23,525 nucleotides of DNA from Butyrivibrio sp. UBA3740 (GTDB taxonomy: Bacteria > Bacillota > Clostridia > Lachnospirales > Lachnospiraceae), in the NCBI GenBank assembly GCA_002372465.1, contig DFGW01000021.1, positions 1-23,525 of the forward strand, given 5' to 3'. Position numbers and translations under genes: made by a program. The notes under the pieces are model-generated. The model worked only from the letters and a program-made list of their open reading frames with translations, made no database searches and was not told where the DNA came from. Of the stretch, positions 15,001 through 22,336 are shown piece after piece. Within the stretch, counting starts at the first letter, position 1. Every line of letters starts with the position of its first letter.

Positions 15001-16117
15001 GGTAAAACAGCTGGCATCGGGAGCATCGCTTCTTGCCAATGTCAAGTTTGGTGAGGGCGATCTTACAAATGACGACATTGTATCAAAGGTTAAAGCCAAT
15101 ATTGACACGGTCCGCTCCATGATCGAAGGGCTTGCTGATATTGACACAAGCGGCGTTGATAAGTTTACAGGCGCCCTGAGTAAAATTAACTCAGCAGACC
15201 TGTCGAAAGCTTCTCAAAATCTTTCAAATACAGACGCTGGATCTGATACTGGAAAAGATATTACAAGTAATATTACAAGTAACATCGATTCCAGCTCTAT
15301 TTCCTCCGGAGTATCATCAGCTTTATCAAGCGCTCTTGGAAGTGTTGATACGTCCGGCTTTGGCGCTATTGGTACATCAATGACGGCCAAGATTGGGCTT
15401 GCTATTATCAATGGTGCGGGCTCTATTAAATCATCTCTTAAAGCAGCACTTGATAGTGCTTTAAGTGCTGCCGAAGGCTACAAGTCGTCCTTCACCTCAG
15501 CCGGATGGAATTTCTCATCGGGTCTTGGGCAGGGTATAAGACTTAATAAGTATTCTGCAATTAATGCCGCTATAGAGGTGGCAAAAGCTGCTTTGGAGGC
15601 TACAAAGCGAACGCTTGATTCTCATTCTCCTTCGAGGGAAACTGAGAAACTTGGTAGATTCTTTGACCTTGGTCTTGTAAAGGGTATCGGCGGATATTCT
15701 AGCGTGGTATCAAATGCAGCATCAAATGTCGCAAACATGGCACTTGATGGCGTCAGGAGAGCAGTTGCTGCTACGAATGATATTTTAGCAGGAACAGGTA
15801 ACGAACAGCCTATAATTACTCCGATCCTTGACCTTTCTCAGGTTCGAGACGGGGCAAGCAGGATTGCATCGCTTATGCCCACTTCCCCAACGCTTCTTAG
15901 CAACTTCAGCGCTATTGGAGAGAACGCGGAGGCTATAAGGGAGAGAAACAGCAACGCTGATATTCTAAATGCCTTGGGCAAACTTGGAGATAATCTATCT
16001 TCCGACAGACCTGGGGATACTTACAATATCAATGGAGTAACTTATGACGATGGATCGAATATCGCTTCGGCGGTTGGAGAGCTCATCAGGGCAGCTAGAG
16101 TAGAAAGGAGGGCGTAA
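9035..16117 (+). CDS. Tape measure protein
   Basis: At 2360 residues this is by far the largest gene and sits at the usual tape measure position. Residues about 100-350 form the N-terminal tape measure domain (KMGSVQTILMGAKTKEGLP, MTSNIGKFTNAGVDLD, NQASHAMYN-like QQASHAMYNFAQALSSGYV). Residues about 780-1000 hold related helical blocks with NTFGK repeats. Residues about 1100-1530 contain a long run of hydrophobic helices, as expected for a protein that may line a membrane channel during DNA entry. Residues 1593-1859 hold four 67-residue repeats. The C-terminus has SHSPSRETEKLG and GVTYDDGSNIASAV, common at the end of siphophage tape measures. By the rule of about 0.15 nm per residue the tail would be near 350 nm. 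GAGGAGGTGG at 9020-9029 serves as SD. Confidence 0.95.
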   Translation: MSRSSSAVVDSKVVEMSLENTNFERNAATSLSTIQKLKEALNFTTSKDGLDNFNSSLKKVDFNPMAAGINTARQGISALDAVSFGFFSRIGSQIEQTTMQYAKMFTSKPIEDGFKEYELKMGSVQTILMGAKTKEGLPVTLDMVNQKLDELNAYADKTIYSFSDMTSNIGKFTNAGVDLDTAVAAIQGISNEAALAGANSQQASHAMYNFAQALSSGYVKLIDWKSIENANMATVDFKQTLIDTAVELGTVTKVGEEYQSVTTDMNGHVSELFDATKMFNDSLSAQWMTSDVLTTALGKYADETTELGQKASKAATEVKTFTQLIDTLQEAAGSGWAQTWELLIGDFDQSKKLFTMLSDTFGGIIDAQAKARNNLLKEGLGKPTEAVTAEYWKNLDLSTRQTKLLYKELMEVGKANGVAFESDNFVGFMNSLKEGWLSTDMLADAVKRLNSEGVDGDGMSKSLDEINEAADRVIKGDFGNDMPERIAQLNEEGFDGEKVQAYVNELYKLAGNTWNITDAIREQAAANVGLEESMKGTSGEFDNIIDKVDSKSLKKSGRELLFDSIVTSIFAFKKIAGSIKGAWDDVFPPATGDMIYNIARAINDASKALRRFALKNAENIGNAFRGIFSVFSLLLSVGKRLLGTVFKGLGVIFNALAGPIGGFITKLGNLLTMLNDWAVQNQIVERTFGAIETGVGVVTGKIKGWFDAFKALPGVQRVLNSFGDAFSYIYDNFPNILDNVGKSFGTFKDRVVNAFSNTKSPEEFFKGIKLAFQGLWKDISASTLVKNFKGSFKTLGTTIKDFFTGLGKKEDGTKNTFGKLSDSATRFKDDMTLAFEGIDEEGNKIDIFSGIKKAFSNLKENISLSGIGEKIKNGLDTIKTTVSNFFLNLGKNADGSLNTFGKIWTGLLLKIQAVKDKLRAIKNGVHDFFEEHKIGKFLVDIFTTLGTAIGSFFKSIPAFVEGAKAKFGEFIEKVKSLGGLKFENLGEIWKAFKDTVVKYFRDSKIFEPIVTAFTTIKEKVKEKLAELGVNVGEIKNRIVAFFKGIKNAVTGFSFPEAFQKIIDFFTKKKEGVKNGSKTLGSVLFGFFKKLAKFVTGIKPEQILGIVAALLAFKGLKFIGTLVKPIEQLISAMAAEHKSKANFLNKAALLEMAGAFVLFAVTLKILAGIKVGDIIKGVATIGAMMLLITSFAKSMDKLDPKKMIAASALMSSMAGSMILAIIAIVLIGKVVLNDLPTAIAGLIGAGVLFAALVKMMKVMQKVSGGTEGLAAAKSMMSVIISLYALLGLIMLLSFLPFGRILNGLVKLVPIVFALWAIMKAMKKAVGEDGLSISIGIAGLAACILAIGAALWIISKIKPGTLLKSVLALGVIMLALAVVVKSAKGIEKGLGTMVGLAAVILAIAASLAILSLIKPTALIAPVAAISAILLMLTVLAGVTGKVKPALTSLLMMTVLIAAIGTVLFLLATLPNPETVAQIAAGLGLIFAGLGVAMYGAVAAGTAAGPALLGLVVMAAFIAAFTLLAWAIGALGGDQMSTIQTGLDIIKMVLGGLGEAVGAFFAGIGTELFDALPQIGQDITDFMSNLSGLNEIGMVDIGPLAEALGAILGVSAVGFADSLMSIVSEIEEGKSSAQMLADDMVALSSAFVEYQTAMDSVDGIEIDTQPLMDAIGAVVAASIGGFIDGLTSIVTEMVTGKTAVQMVADDMTALAEGFTNYATAMASFEGIEIDTQPLMDAIGAVTAASLSGLVDGLTSQLTEAWTGKAAVALAAEDMSTLATGFTDYATAMSEFDGIEIDTTALDDIIDIIGQISLQGLLTSLGSLILGEDDKTQVTQFAEDMGTLSTALVDWQTDMAPLDGLTVPTDDIAKLKEALDTIKEGGIIDSMLNFFGVDTTPDYSSFTTGITGLGGAINDFANSLGEDFDSEKMTVATDAIKKLAEVGVALGDVDFGGWFHDGVLTNFAQELVDIVPNLNSFSTSFTDVESFSSVALAVKQLASGASLLANVKFGEGDLTNDDIVSKVKANIDTVRSMIEGLADIDTSGVDKFTGALSKINSADLSKASQNLSNTDAGSDTGKDITSNITSNIDSSSISSGVSSALSSALGSVDTSGFGAIGTSMTAKIGLAIINGAGSIKSSLKAALDSALSAAEGYKSSFTSAGWNFSSGLGQGIRLNKYSAINAAIEVAKAALEATKRTLDSHSPSRETEKLGRFFDLGLVKGIGGYSSVVSNAASNVANMALDGVRRAVAATNDILAGTGNEQPIITPILDLSQVRDGASRIASLMPTSPTLLSNFSAIGENAEAIRERNSNADILNALGKLGDNLSSDRPGDTYNINGVTYDDGSNIASAVGELIRAARVERRA
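13811..14611 (+). repeat. Four 67-residue repeats in the tape measure gene
   Basis: Units start at 13811, 14012, 14213 and 14414 with a 201-base period (the last is one codon shorter). Each begins D-(I/T)-x-P/A-L, runs through AIGAV-like helices and a GK-x-x-(A/V)Q segment, then DDM-x-AL, and ends near DGIEI. DNA identity is partial, so the copies are old. Confidence 0.85.
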
Positions 16118-16123
16118 TAGAGT

Positions 16124-18475
16124 ATGGCTAAAAAGAAGAGAGCGCTAAAGGCGAAACCAACTATAGGAATTCAGGCCGGAACCACAAGAACCATATACGC
16201 GACTTGGAAAAGGACTTCTTATTCAAAGCAGGACGGTTATGCAGTTAGCTGGTATTACTATACTGGAAACAAAGGTATTTGGTTTACCGGCTCCAGCAGC
16301 ACCACGAAAGAGCTAAACGCGACATACTCACCTCCCTCTAATGCTCTTAAAGTTAGAGTTTCTGTAAAGCCGAACCCCGGCAACAAAGCAAAATGGGCAG
16401 GCAAAGCTCTGTCCAATGAAAGATATATTCCAGCCGGCAGTACAGATACCACGCCGTCCGCGCCAAGCATACACGATGTTAGTGTTTCTAAAGGCTCGAA
16501 CGGGTATGTCGTAACGGCGAGCGTTACAAATTACCAAAACGAGCACTCAAATGGAAAACTTAAGTTTCAGATAGTCGAGGATGATTCGACCGTAGTCAGT
16601 TCGCCCGAAGCGACTATCATGAAGAATGCGGTGAACATTGGTGTTGCGAGCGTGACCTATGATCAGGCCAAAGTTGGCGGGCACCGCTATAAAGCAAGGG
16701 CTTTTGCTTATGGGAAGCATGGCGAAACAAGCGACTGGAGTAGCTATTCTGAGAATAAGTATACCCCGCCCGATAAGGCTACAATCAACGACCTGGTTAC
16801 AATAACGTTTGGGACGGTCGATGTCAGGTGGGATGCTTTAGTAGGAGCGGAGTCGTATACCCTTGAGTATACAAACGAAACAATTGATGGCGTTCCTGTC
16901 TTTGATACAGAGAGCAGCTCAATTCAGAGGCAGGATAACATCAAGACAACCCATTTTCCGGCATCTTCTCTTACGGTAGAGGAGGGGAAGGAAAAATGGT
17001 ATTTCAGGCTGAGGGGCGTTGGAAGCGAGAACGGAAGCGAAGGCGAATGGTCGGACGTTAAGGATGTTCCTGTTGGAAAGAAACCTGACGTACCGACCGT
17101 TTGGTCTTATACGAGTGTTGGAAAGCTCGGCGATCCGATTGTCATAAACTGGGCTCACAGCTCTGAAGATGGGTCAGAGCAGTCTGGCGCTAAGGTTGGA
17201 ATAAAGATTAACGACCAGGAAGAAACCGTGATCACGCTCACGACAGAGAACAGTTACAGTTACGATACCAGTACGCTTCAGGACAGCGATAAGATTAGTT
17301 GGAGAGTTTGTACGAAAGGCATATCCGGTATCGCAGACGAGTGGTCAGATTGGTCTGAGTATCGCGAGGCAGTTGTTTATTCGCCTCCCGGCATATCCTT
17401 TGGTGTTGGCGTTGCGGATCCTGAAGAGACTGATGCGGTAGTTGAGTCGTTTCCAATTAAAATAAACGCACTCGCAACTCCGTCGTCTCAAACTCCTGTG
17501 GCGTACACCATATCGATTACATCGAACGAGGAGTATGATATTTCCGGAGACGACGGAATGGAAGTCCACGTCAACATCGACGAGGAGATTTATTCGAACT
17601 ACATCGCATCTTCGGATCACGAGCTCTTAATTGAGCTTAATCCCGGCGATTTATATTTAAACGAAGGAACTACGTACACGGTTAGAATGAGCGTGGCGAT
17701 GCAAAACGGATTAACAGCCGAAGCGGAAAGTTCTTTCAAGGCGAAGTGGGAGGTTCCCAGCTGGAGTCCAGGTGCTGATATTTCCATTAACGAAACGACT
17801 TTAACAGCCTACATCAGGCCGTTTTGCTCTGACGAGTGGGAATTTGAGTATAGAAAAGGTTTTACCCTTGCTGTATATCGAATCGACTACGACAGCCATT
17901 TAACTTTGATTCAGTCGGGGATTGATGCGGGGGATAATCTCACCGTAACCGATCCTCATCCATCTTTGGATTACGCAAGATACAGAATTGTGGCAACTGA
18001 TTTAAAGACTGGTGTTGTTTTCTACGAGGACCCGGAGCCAATTCCCGTTAATGCAGGATGTGCTGTAATACAGTGGGACGGCGATGTAAGGTCGTTCTTC
18101 GTAGATCCCGAGGTTTATGACGACGTTGTTGACGAGTGGGCGGGAACGGTTCTAAGACTTCCTTATAATATTGATGTATCTGATGATGTTTCGCCAGATG
18201 TATCTTTAATTGAATATATAGGAAGGCGCCATCCGGTGAGTTACTACGGAACTCAGGAAGGCTCTACCTCAAGGTGGAATGCAGAGATTCCAAGAAGCGA
18301 CGTTGACACTCTTGCAAAAATCAGAGCTTTGGCTATTTACCCCGGCGACGTATATGTAAGAGAGCCGTATGGCACAGGATACTGGGCTAATGTTAAAGTT
18401 TCGTATAACATAACGCACGGTAAGGCGAGCATACCGGTAACATTCTCGATCACAAGGGTGGAAGGAGGCGCTTAA
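16124..18475 (+). CDS. Distal tail protein with Ig/FN3-like domains and Dit-like C-terminus
   Basis: The 783-residue product follows the tape measure by six bases, with AAAGGAGGG at 16103-16111. Several beta domains follow one another: residues about 10-100, 110-215, 217-320, 322-422, 423-547 and 548-645. Three close with fibronectin III-like WS signatures (TSDWSSYSENKY, EGEWSDVKDV, DEWSDWSEYREAV). The last 140 residues (WDGDVRSFFVDP, then LPYNIDVSDDVSPDVSLIEY, HPVSYYGTQEGSTSRW, GDVYVREPYGTGYW) resemble the distal tail (Dit) type of protein that forms the ring joining tube and tip. The Ig-like part may bind host surface sugars weakly. The start MAKKKRALKAK is unusually basic. The next gene begins directly after the stop. 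Confidence 0.75.
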   Translation: MAKKKRALKAKPTIGIQAGTTRTIYATWKRTSYSKQDGYAVSWYYYTGNKGIWFTGSSSTTKELNATYSPPSNALKVRVSVKPNPGNKAKWAGKALSNERYIPAGSTDTTPSAPSIHDVSVSKGSNGYVVTASVTNYQNEHSNGKLKFQIVEDDSTVVSSPEATIMKNAVNIGVASVTYDQAKVGGHRYKARAFAYGKHGETSDWSSYSENKYTPPDKATINDLVTITFGTVDVRWDALVGAESYTLEYTNETIDGVPVFDTESSSIQRQDNIKTTHFPASSLTVEEGKEKWYFRLRGVGSENGSEGEWSDVKDVPVGKKPDVPTVWSYTSVGKLGDPIVINWAHSSEDGSEQSGAKVGIKINDQEETVITLTTENSYSYDTSTLQDSDKISWRVCTKGISGIADEWSDWSEYREAVVYSPPGISFGVGVADPEETDAVVESFPIKINALATPSSQTPVAYTISITSNEEYDISGDDGMEVHVNIDEEIYSNYIASSDHELLIELNPGDLYLNEGTTYTVRMSVAMQNGLTAEAESSFKAKWEVPSWSPGADISINETTLTAYIRPFCSDEWEFEYRKGFTLAVYRIDYDSHLTLIQSGIDAGDNLTVTDPHPSLDYARYRIVATDLKTGVVFYEDPEPIPVNAGCAVIQWDGDVRSFFVDPEVYDDVVDEWAGTVLRLPYNIDVSDDVSPDVSLIEYIGRRHPVSYYGTQEGSTSRWNAEIPRSDVDTLAKIRALAIYPGDVYVREPYGTGYWANVKVSYNITHGKASIPVTFSITRVEGGA

Positions 18476-19576
18476 ATGATTGATTGGACTAAATCCATGC
18501 GCCAAACCTTTGAATACTACATTGTTGACCCGTACACATGGTTTGATGTTGAGAGGCTAACGAGGATAAAATCTTGCAGTATCACAAGAGATTTGTCACT
18601 TGACACTTTGGGCAGTGCGTCTATTGATTCGAGCGATGACCTTAATGACAAATATATAAGGCCTTACCTTATTGCAACCCAAGGGGATGAAAAAGAAAAG
18701 ATTTCCCTTGGGACTTTTCTTGCCCAGACACCGAGTACATCGTTTGATGGGAAAGTTAATTCGGTGAGCCATGATGCCTACACTCCGTTAATTGAGCTTA
18801 CAGAGAAGCAAATGCCGATTGGCTATGCTGTGCGGAAAGGTGATAAAGTTGTGGATAGAGCAAGGAGCATTTTGCTTGACACATCATTAAGAGCACCTGT
18901 TGGAGAGTGCGAAGACGCAACGACTCTTACGGGCGATTTTCTATCTGATCCGCAAGATTCAAGACTTACATTTGTATCTGACCTTCTTGTGAACGCAAAG
19001 TACAGTCTCGGGCTTGACGAACTTAGCAGAGTTATATTTGTCCCTGACAGAGACATCAACGCTATGCAGCCAAGGTGGATCTATACGGATGATAACAGCT
19101 CTATTCTTTATCCAGACATGTCAGCTTCTCGTGATATTTTCGGCGTACCGAACAGGGTAGAGGTGGTCTTTTCGTCAAGCAGCGGAGAGTTTTTAACAGC
19201 CGAGGATAAGAACGATGACGATACGAGTATTGTTTCGTATCAGGCAAGGGGCAGATGGATTACTTACAGGGACAGCAGTCCAGATGTTGTTGACGGAATA
19301 ACTCAAGACCAGCTAAACGAGTATGCCCATAACAAACTCGTAAGCCTGTCATCTGTTGATTTCGAGCTTTCGTACAGACACGGATACTGCCCTGTAAGGA
19401 TTGGCGACTGTGTGATGCTCAATTACGCAAGAGCCGGATTTAGAAACACTAAGGCTAAGGTTACAAAGCAGGTCATAGAGTGTGTACCAGGATGCCCAGT
19501 TCAGGAGACGGCTGTATTTACTAAGAAGCTTTACGGAGGTGATATTTTTGGCGAAGCTATCAGACAGACTGGTTAA
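18476..19576 (+). CDS. Baseplate hub / tail-associated protein
   Basis: This 366-residue protein begins directly at the stop of the distal tail gene, with GAAGGAGG at 18461-18468. It opens MIDWTKSMRQTFEYYIVDP and has the mixed beta content and order of phage hub proteins of the gp27/gp44 type: RIKSCSITRDLSLDTLGSAS, an early barrel with ISLGTFLAQTPS, a central part with VDRARSILLDTSLRAPVG and FVSDLLVNAKYSLGLDELSR, a second barrel with FGVPNRVEVVFSSSSG, and a C-terminal HGYCPVRIGDCVMLNYARAG. No separate lytic domain is seen, so it is shorter than full tail lysins (Tal). It should form the trimeric hub that closes the tube. The next gene starts inside its last 29 bases. Confidence 0.7.
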   Translation: MIDWTKSMRQTFEYYIVDPYTWFDVERLTRIKSCSITRDLSLDTLGSASIDSSDDLNDKYIRPYLIATQGDEKEKISLGTFLAQTPSTSFDGKVNSVSHDAYTPLIELTEKQMPIGYAVRKGDKVVDRARSILLDTSLRAPVGECEDATTLTGDFLSDPQDSRLTFVSDLLVNAKYSLGLDELSRVIFVPDRDINAMQPRWIYTDDNSSILYPDMSASRDIFGVPNRVEVVFSSSSGEFLTAEDKNDDDTSIVSYQARGRWITYRDSSPDVVDGITQDQLNEYAHNKLVSLSSVDFELSYRHGYCPVRIGDCVMLNYARAGFRNTKAKVTKQVIECVPGCPVQETAVFTKKLYGGDIFGEAIRQTG

Positions 19577-20384
19577 AGAGTTTGTCAGGATGACGAATGA
19601 TACTACCAAGAAGAAGAGCGAAAGTTTTCTTTACGGTACTGTAGACAAGATTAACGAGGACGGGACGGTCGACGTTATATTTGACGGAGCCACTGACTCT
19701 ACGCCCTGCGCATCTTCTGTAAGTGTTGCTGTGGGCGACAGAGTTCTTGTCATGCTGAAAAACAGGCAGGCAGCAGTTACAGCAAATGTCTCTAATCCGA
19801 GCATAAACGTTGATACGCTTAGGGCAAAAAACATTGAGTTTTCAGGAACCCTTAAAGGCGCTGACGGATCCTTTGCCGGAACGGTGACTGTCGATTGGGG
19901 AACCGAGAACCCGCAGATGCAGCAGATAATTAAACTCGGAAGCGATACGACAAATCCGTTTGTAATTTCTTTGGCTGACGAAAATCAAGACGATGCATCT
20001 ATGCAGGATGCCTGGGGATTTTACTCCGCTAAAAATGGAGGCCAAACTTATTCGCAGCTTACTGCTGACTCTGGACTCGAAACAACAAAAATTCTTACCA
20101 CCCAGCGAAATATAGGCATCGACTGTGGGTATATACAGGGCCAACAGGTAAATTCTCATAGTTATCAAGATTTTTCGGTTACCTTCAATACATATGTGTA
20201 TACAACCGCACCAAGAGTTGTTGCGTGCCTCAGCACGTCGTCAACTGCAGCTGATTACGGAAGCTGCTCATGCGCAGTACATAGCATAACGACTACAGGT
20301 TTTGTAGTTCGAGTTTATAACAATGCTAGCATATCGCTTGCGCCAAACATTACTTGGATTGCAGTTGGCGGGTCTGACTACTAA
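19548..20384 (+). CDS. Tail tip receptor-binding candidate with H-type lectin-like domain
   Basis: I chose TTG 19548 (278 residues) because GGAGGT lies at 19535-19540; an upstream ATG (19482) has no SD and lies deep in the previous gene. Residues 25-85 look like a small OB-fold/baseplate domain (SFLYGTVDKINEDGTVDVIF and VGDRVLVMLKNRQAAVTANV). Residues 88-125 form a linker with short beta repeats. Residues about 205-274 match the H-type lectin pattern: DFSVTFNTYVYTTAPRVVAC, then SITTTGFVVRVYN, then ITWIAVGG at the end. Such domains bind sugars such as N-acetylgalactosamine in snail agglutinin and occur at phage tail tips. It is the last tail gene before the lysin, fitting a host-recognition protein. 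Sugar specificity cannot be read from the sequence. Confidence 0.7.
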   Translation: MAKLSDRLVKEFVRMTNDTTKKKSESFLYGTVDKINEDGTVDVIFDGATDSTPCASSVSVAVGDRVLVMLKNRQAAVTANVSNPSINVDTLRAKNIEFSGTLKGADGSFAGTVTVDWGTENPQMQQIIKLGSDTTNPFVISLADENQDDASMQDAWGFYSAKNGGQTYSQLTADSGLETTKILTTQRNIGIDCGYIQGQQVNSHSYQDFSVTFNTYVYTTAPRVVACLSTSSTAADYGSCSCAVHSITTTGFVVRVYNNASISLAPNITWIAVGGSDY

Positions 20385-20404
20385 CGAAAGGAGGGTAGAG
20401 GAAC

Positions 20405-21955
20405 TTGAGTCTAAATGTAATTAAAAACTACCTGACTAAAAACAGGTGTTATAGAAAGGGAGCTAAGCGTACCCAGATCGGCATCCAGATTCACACGATT
20501 GGGTGCGGTCAGGGTACAGCTAAGGCTGTTTGCGACTACTGGAATCAGCCATCAGTTAATGCCTGCACGACTTATATTTGCGATGCAGACGTCTCCGGAA
20601 GAGTGTATCAGCTCCTTCCCGAAGATTATTATTCGTGGGCAGATGCTGGATACGGCAACCGAAATCTTATCACGATCGAGATTGCCGAGTCTGACTTCAT
20701 TAAGTACACCGGCGGGGCTAACTACACTGTAACCAACGCCGAGAACTTTAAAAGGGATATTTTCAGAGGCTACGATACCGCAGTGCAGCTTTGCGCTGAG
20801 ATCTGCAAGAGACATAAGTGGAACCCGAAGGCAAAGCTTGCATCGGGCCTTTATCTGATTTCCTCTCACGATGAGGGTAGAAGAGCTGGTCTGTCATCGG
20901 CTCACGTAGATCCGACCCATGTATGGGATCGCTTTGGGATTAACATGGATACTTTCCGTCAGGCTGTAGTGAACGCTATGAACGGGAAGGTAGATGATGA
21001 CGATATCGTGACCACTACCTGGTTTAGAGTAAGGAAGAGCTGGAAGGATGTAGACTCTCAGCTTGGAGCATACGTTCAGGTTGAAAATGCTAAGAAAGCC
21101 TGCCCGTATGGATATTCTGTCTTTAACGAAGCAGGAGAAGTGGTTTATGCCAACAAGACCAAACCTGCCGGAACTCAGGCAAAAGACTTCGAAGGAATCT
21201 CCGAAGGAAAAGCTGCCGAGAAAATTCTTGAACTGATTCATGAGAATGATAAGAGCGGAATTCTCTTTTCGGTAACGGCAGCTCAGATGATCCTTGAATC
21301 AGGTTATGCAAAGACTGTTCTTGCAAAGAGTGCTAACAACTGCTTTGGCATGAAGAAGATGCTATCTGGCAATACCTGGGAGAGCGTTTGGGATGGCAAG
21401 AGCACCGTTGCGATCGATACCCAGGAATGGGATGGCAAGAAGATGATCACGATCAAGGCACTCTTTAGGAAGTATCCTAGCATTGAGGATTCGATCAAGG
21501 ATCATTCTGCGTATCTTCTTGGAGCTATGGATGGCAAGAAGAAGAGATACGAAGGTCTTCTTAACTGCAAGAACTATCTTGAAGCTATTACCCTGATTAA
21601 GAATGGCGGCTATGCAACAGACCCTGACTACGTTGCCAAGATCTCAAGCATTATTCAGCGCTACAATCTTGATCGGTATGACAAGGAGATCGCTCCTAAG
21701 GAAGAGGCTCCGGCTAAGAAACCCATGTATGAGATTCAGCTTGGAGTGTTTAAGTCGAAGAAGAATGCGACGGATTTGGCTACGCAGGTCCAAAATGCTG
21801 GATTCCATGCTGACGTTGAGAAGCACGGAACTCGGTATAGAGTCGTATCAAGACGAAAGAAAGACGGGAAACCGTTTGCCAAGAAGTCGACGGCGGTTAA
21901 GCGCTGCGAGAAACTTCATGAGGCTAATTTTGCGGCAATCGTAAAAGAGATCTGA
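20405..21955 (+). CDS. Endolysin: amidase-glucosaminidase-SPOR
   Basis: This 516-residue cell-wall hydrolase starts at TTG 20405, with AAAGGAGGG at 20387-20395. Residues 1-190 are an N-acetylmuramoyl-L-alanine amidase of the Amidase_2/PGRP type; likely zinc ligands are His30 (GIQIHTIG), His167 and His172 (AHVDPTHVW). Residues 205-249 (TWFRVRKSWKDVDSQLGAY and following) are a small SPOR-like or linker unit often seen in such lysins. Residues about 262-420 are a glucosaminidase (FlgJ/LytG type), with the likely catalytic Glu298 in AAQMILESGYAKT and the NNCFGMK box. Residues 441-510 are a SPOR domain (YEIQLGVFKSKKNATDLA), which binds glycan strands lacking stem peptides. Cutting both the peptide and the sugar bonds makes it bifunctional. 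No signal peptide is seen, so a holin should release it. Confidence 0.9.
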   Translation: MSLNVIKNYLTKNRCYRKGAKRTQIGIQIHTIGCGQGTAKAVCDYWNQPSVNACTTYICDADVSGRVYQLLPEDYYSWADAGYGNRNLITIEIAESDFIKYTGGANYTVTNAENFKRDIFRGYDTAVQLCAEICKRHKWNPKAKLASGLYLISSHDEGRRAGLSSAHVDPTHVWDRFGINMDTFRQAVVNAMNGKVDDDDIVTTTWFRVRKSWKDVDSQLGAYVQVENAKKACPYGYSVFNEAGEVVYANKTKPAGTQAKDFEGISEGKAAEKILELIHENDKSGILFSVTAAQMILESGYAKTVLAKSANNCFGMKKMLSGNTWESVWDGKSTVAIDTQEWDGKKMITIKALFRKYPSIEDSIKDHSAYLLGAMDGKKKRYEGLLNCKNYLEAITLIKNGGYATDPDYVAKISSIIQRYNLDRYDKEIAPKEEAPAKKPMYEIQLGVFKSKKNATDLATQVQNAGFHADVEKHGTRYRVVSRRKKDGKPFAKKSTAVKRCEKLHEANFAAIVKEI

Positions 21956-21978
21956 AAAAATCCCCGGAAGGGAATTTT
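21955..21978 (+). terminator. Weak hairpin after the lysin gene
   Basis: AAAA-A-TCCC and GGGA-A-TTTT pair around a CGGAA loop with one A-A mismatch, directly after the lysin stop. It could be a weak terminator or simply an RNA hairpin. Confidence 0.35.
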
Positions 21979-22002
21979 GGAAAATGTTTTGAAAGGAGAC
22001 TT

Positions 22003-22242
22003 ATGAGCGCATTAATACTTCCAGTCCTTTATGGACTGTTAATGTTTGTACTGGGCGTAATTACAGGCAGGTTACTCAGATCATACAAAAAAGCGGGGAG
22101 ATTTATGATCAACAAAGATGATCCTACGGCGCCAGCGTTCTGGCTTTCGCTTGACTATGATCTTGACGTAATAGAAAAGCAGCATACCATAGGTTTCACG
22201 GTGACGAATCATACTCTAAATGCCTTCTCTCAAGATAAATAG
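22003..22242 (+). CDS. Small membrane protein, possible lysis gene
   Basis: This 79-residue protein has AAAGGAG at 21992-21998. Residues 2-22 (ALILPVLYGLLMFVLGVITG) form one membrane segment, followed by a basic RLLRSYKKAGR stretch and then a soluble domain: INKDDPTAPAFWLSLDYDLD and VIEKQHTIGFTVTNH, ending SQDK. Small proteins with this INKDDP...L-x-LD...SQ pattern occur widely in Firmicutes phages and I know no assigned function. Lying right after the lysin and before a terminator, it is the only holin candidate in the window, but its single membrane helix with a sizeable soluble tail is not typical of a holin. Confidence 0.7.
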   Translation: MSALILPVLYGLLMFVLGVITGRLLRSYKKAGRFMINKDDPTAPAFWLSLDYDLDVIEKQHTIGFTVTNHTLNAFSQDK

Positions 22243-22260
22243 GCAAGCTGCTTTTAGAAA

Positions 22261-22297
22261 ATAGGGTCGTGGATATTTCACGGCTCTATTTTTTTTT
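22261..22297 (+). terminator. Strong rho-independent terminator ending the late genes
   Basis: ATAGGGTCGTG (22261-22271) pairs with CACGGCTCTAT (22279-22289), 11 pairs with two wobbles, around a seven-base loop, and nine T's follow. It isolates the structural and lysis genes from the recombinase. The reverse strand also gives a stem followed by a short T-run, so it may work in both directions. Confidence 0.9.
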
Positions 22298-22313
22298 CGA
22301 ATCCGGGTGACCA

Positions 22314-22328
22314 TTACTCAAGTTATTA
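22314..22328 (+). repeat. Left arm of the inverted repeat flanking the integrase
   Basis: TTACTCAAGTTATTA lies seven bases before the integrase ATG. It is the exact reverse complement of 23510-23524. Confidence 0.95.
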
Positions 22329-22336
22329 TGCTAGCA
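22324..22336 (+). promoter_or_regulatory. Possible -10 box for the integrase, leaderless start
   Basis: TATTAT (22324-22329) matches the -10 consensus at five of six bases and overlaps the left inverted repeat. A start of transcription seven bases on would fall on the A of the ATG at 22336. I see no good -35 box and no SD before this gene. Confidence 0.3.

Noticed and set aside
22301..22312. -35 box for the integrase in the GGGTGACC stretch
   Set aside because: The TGAC core is only about 11 bases from the possible -10 box, too close for a normal promoter.
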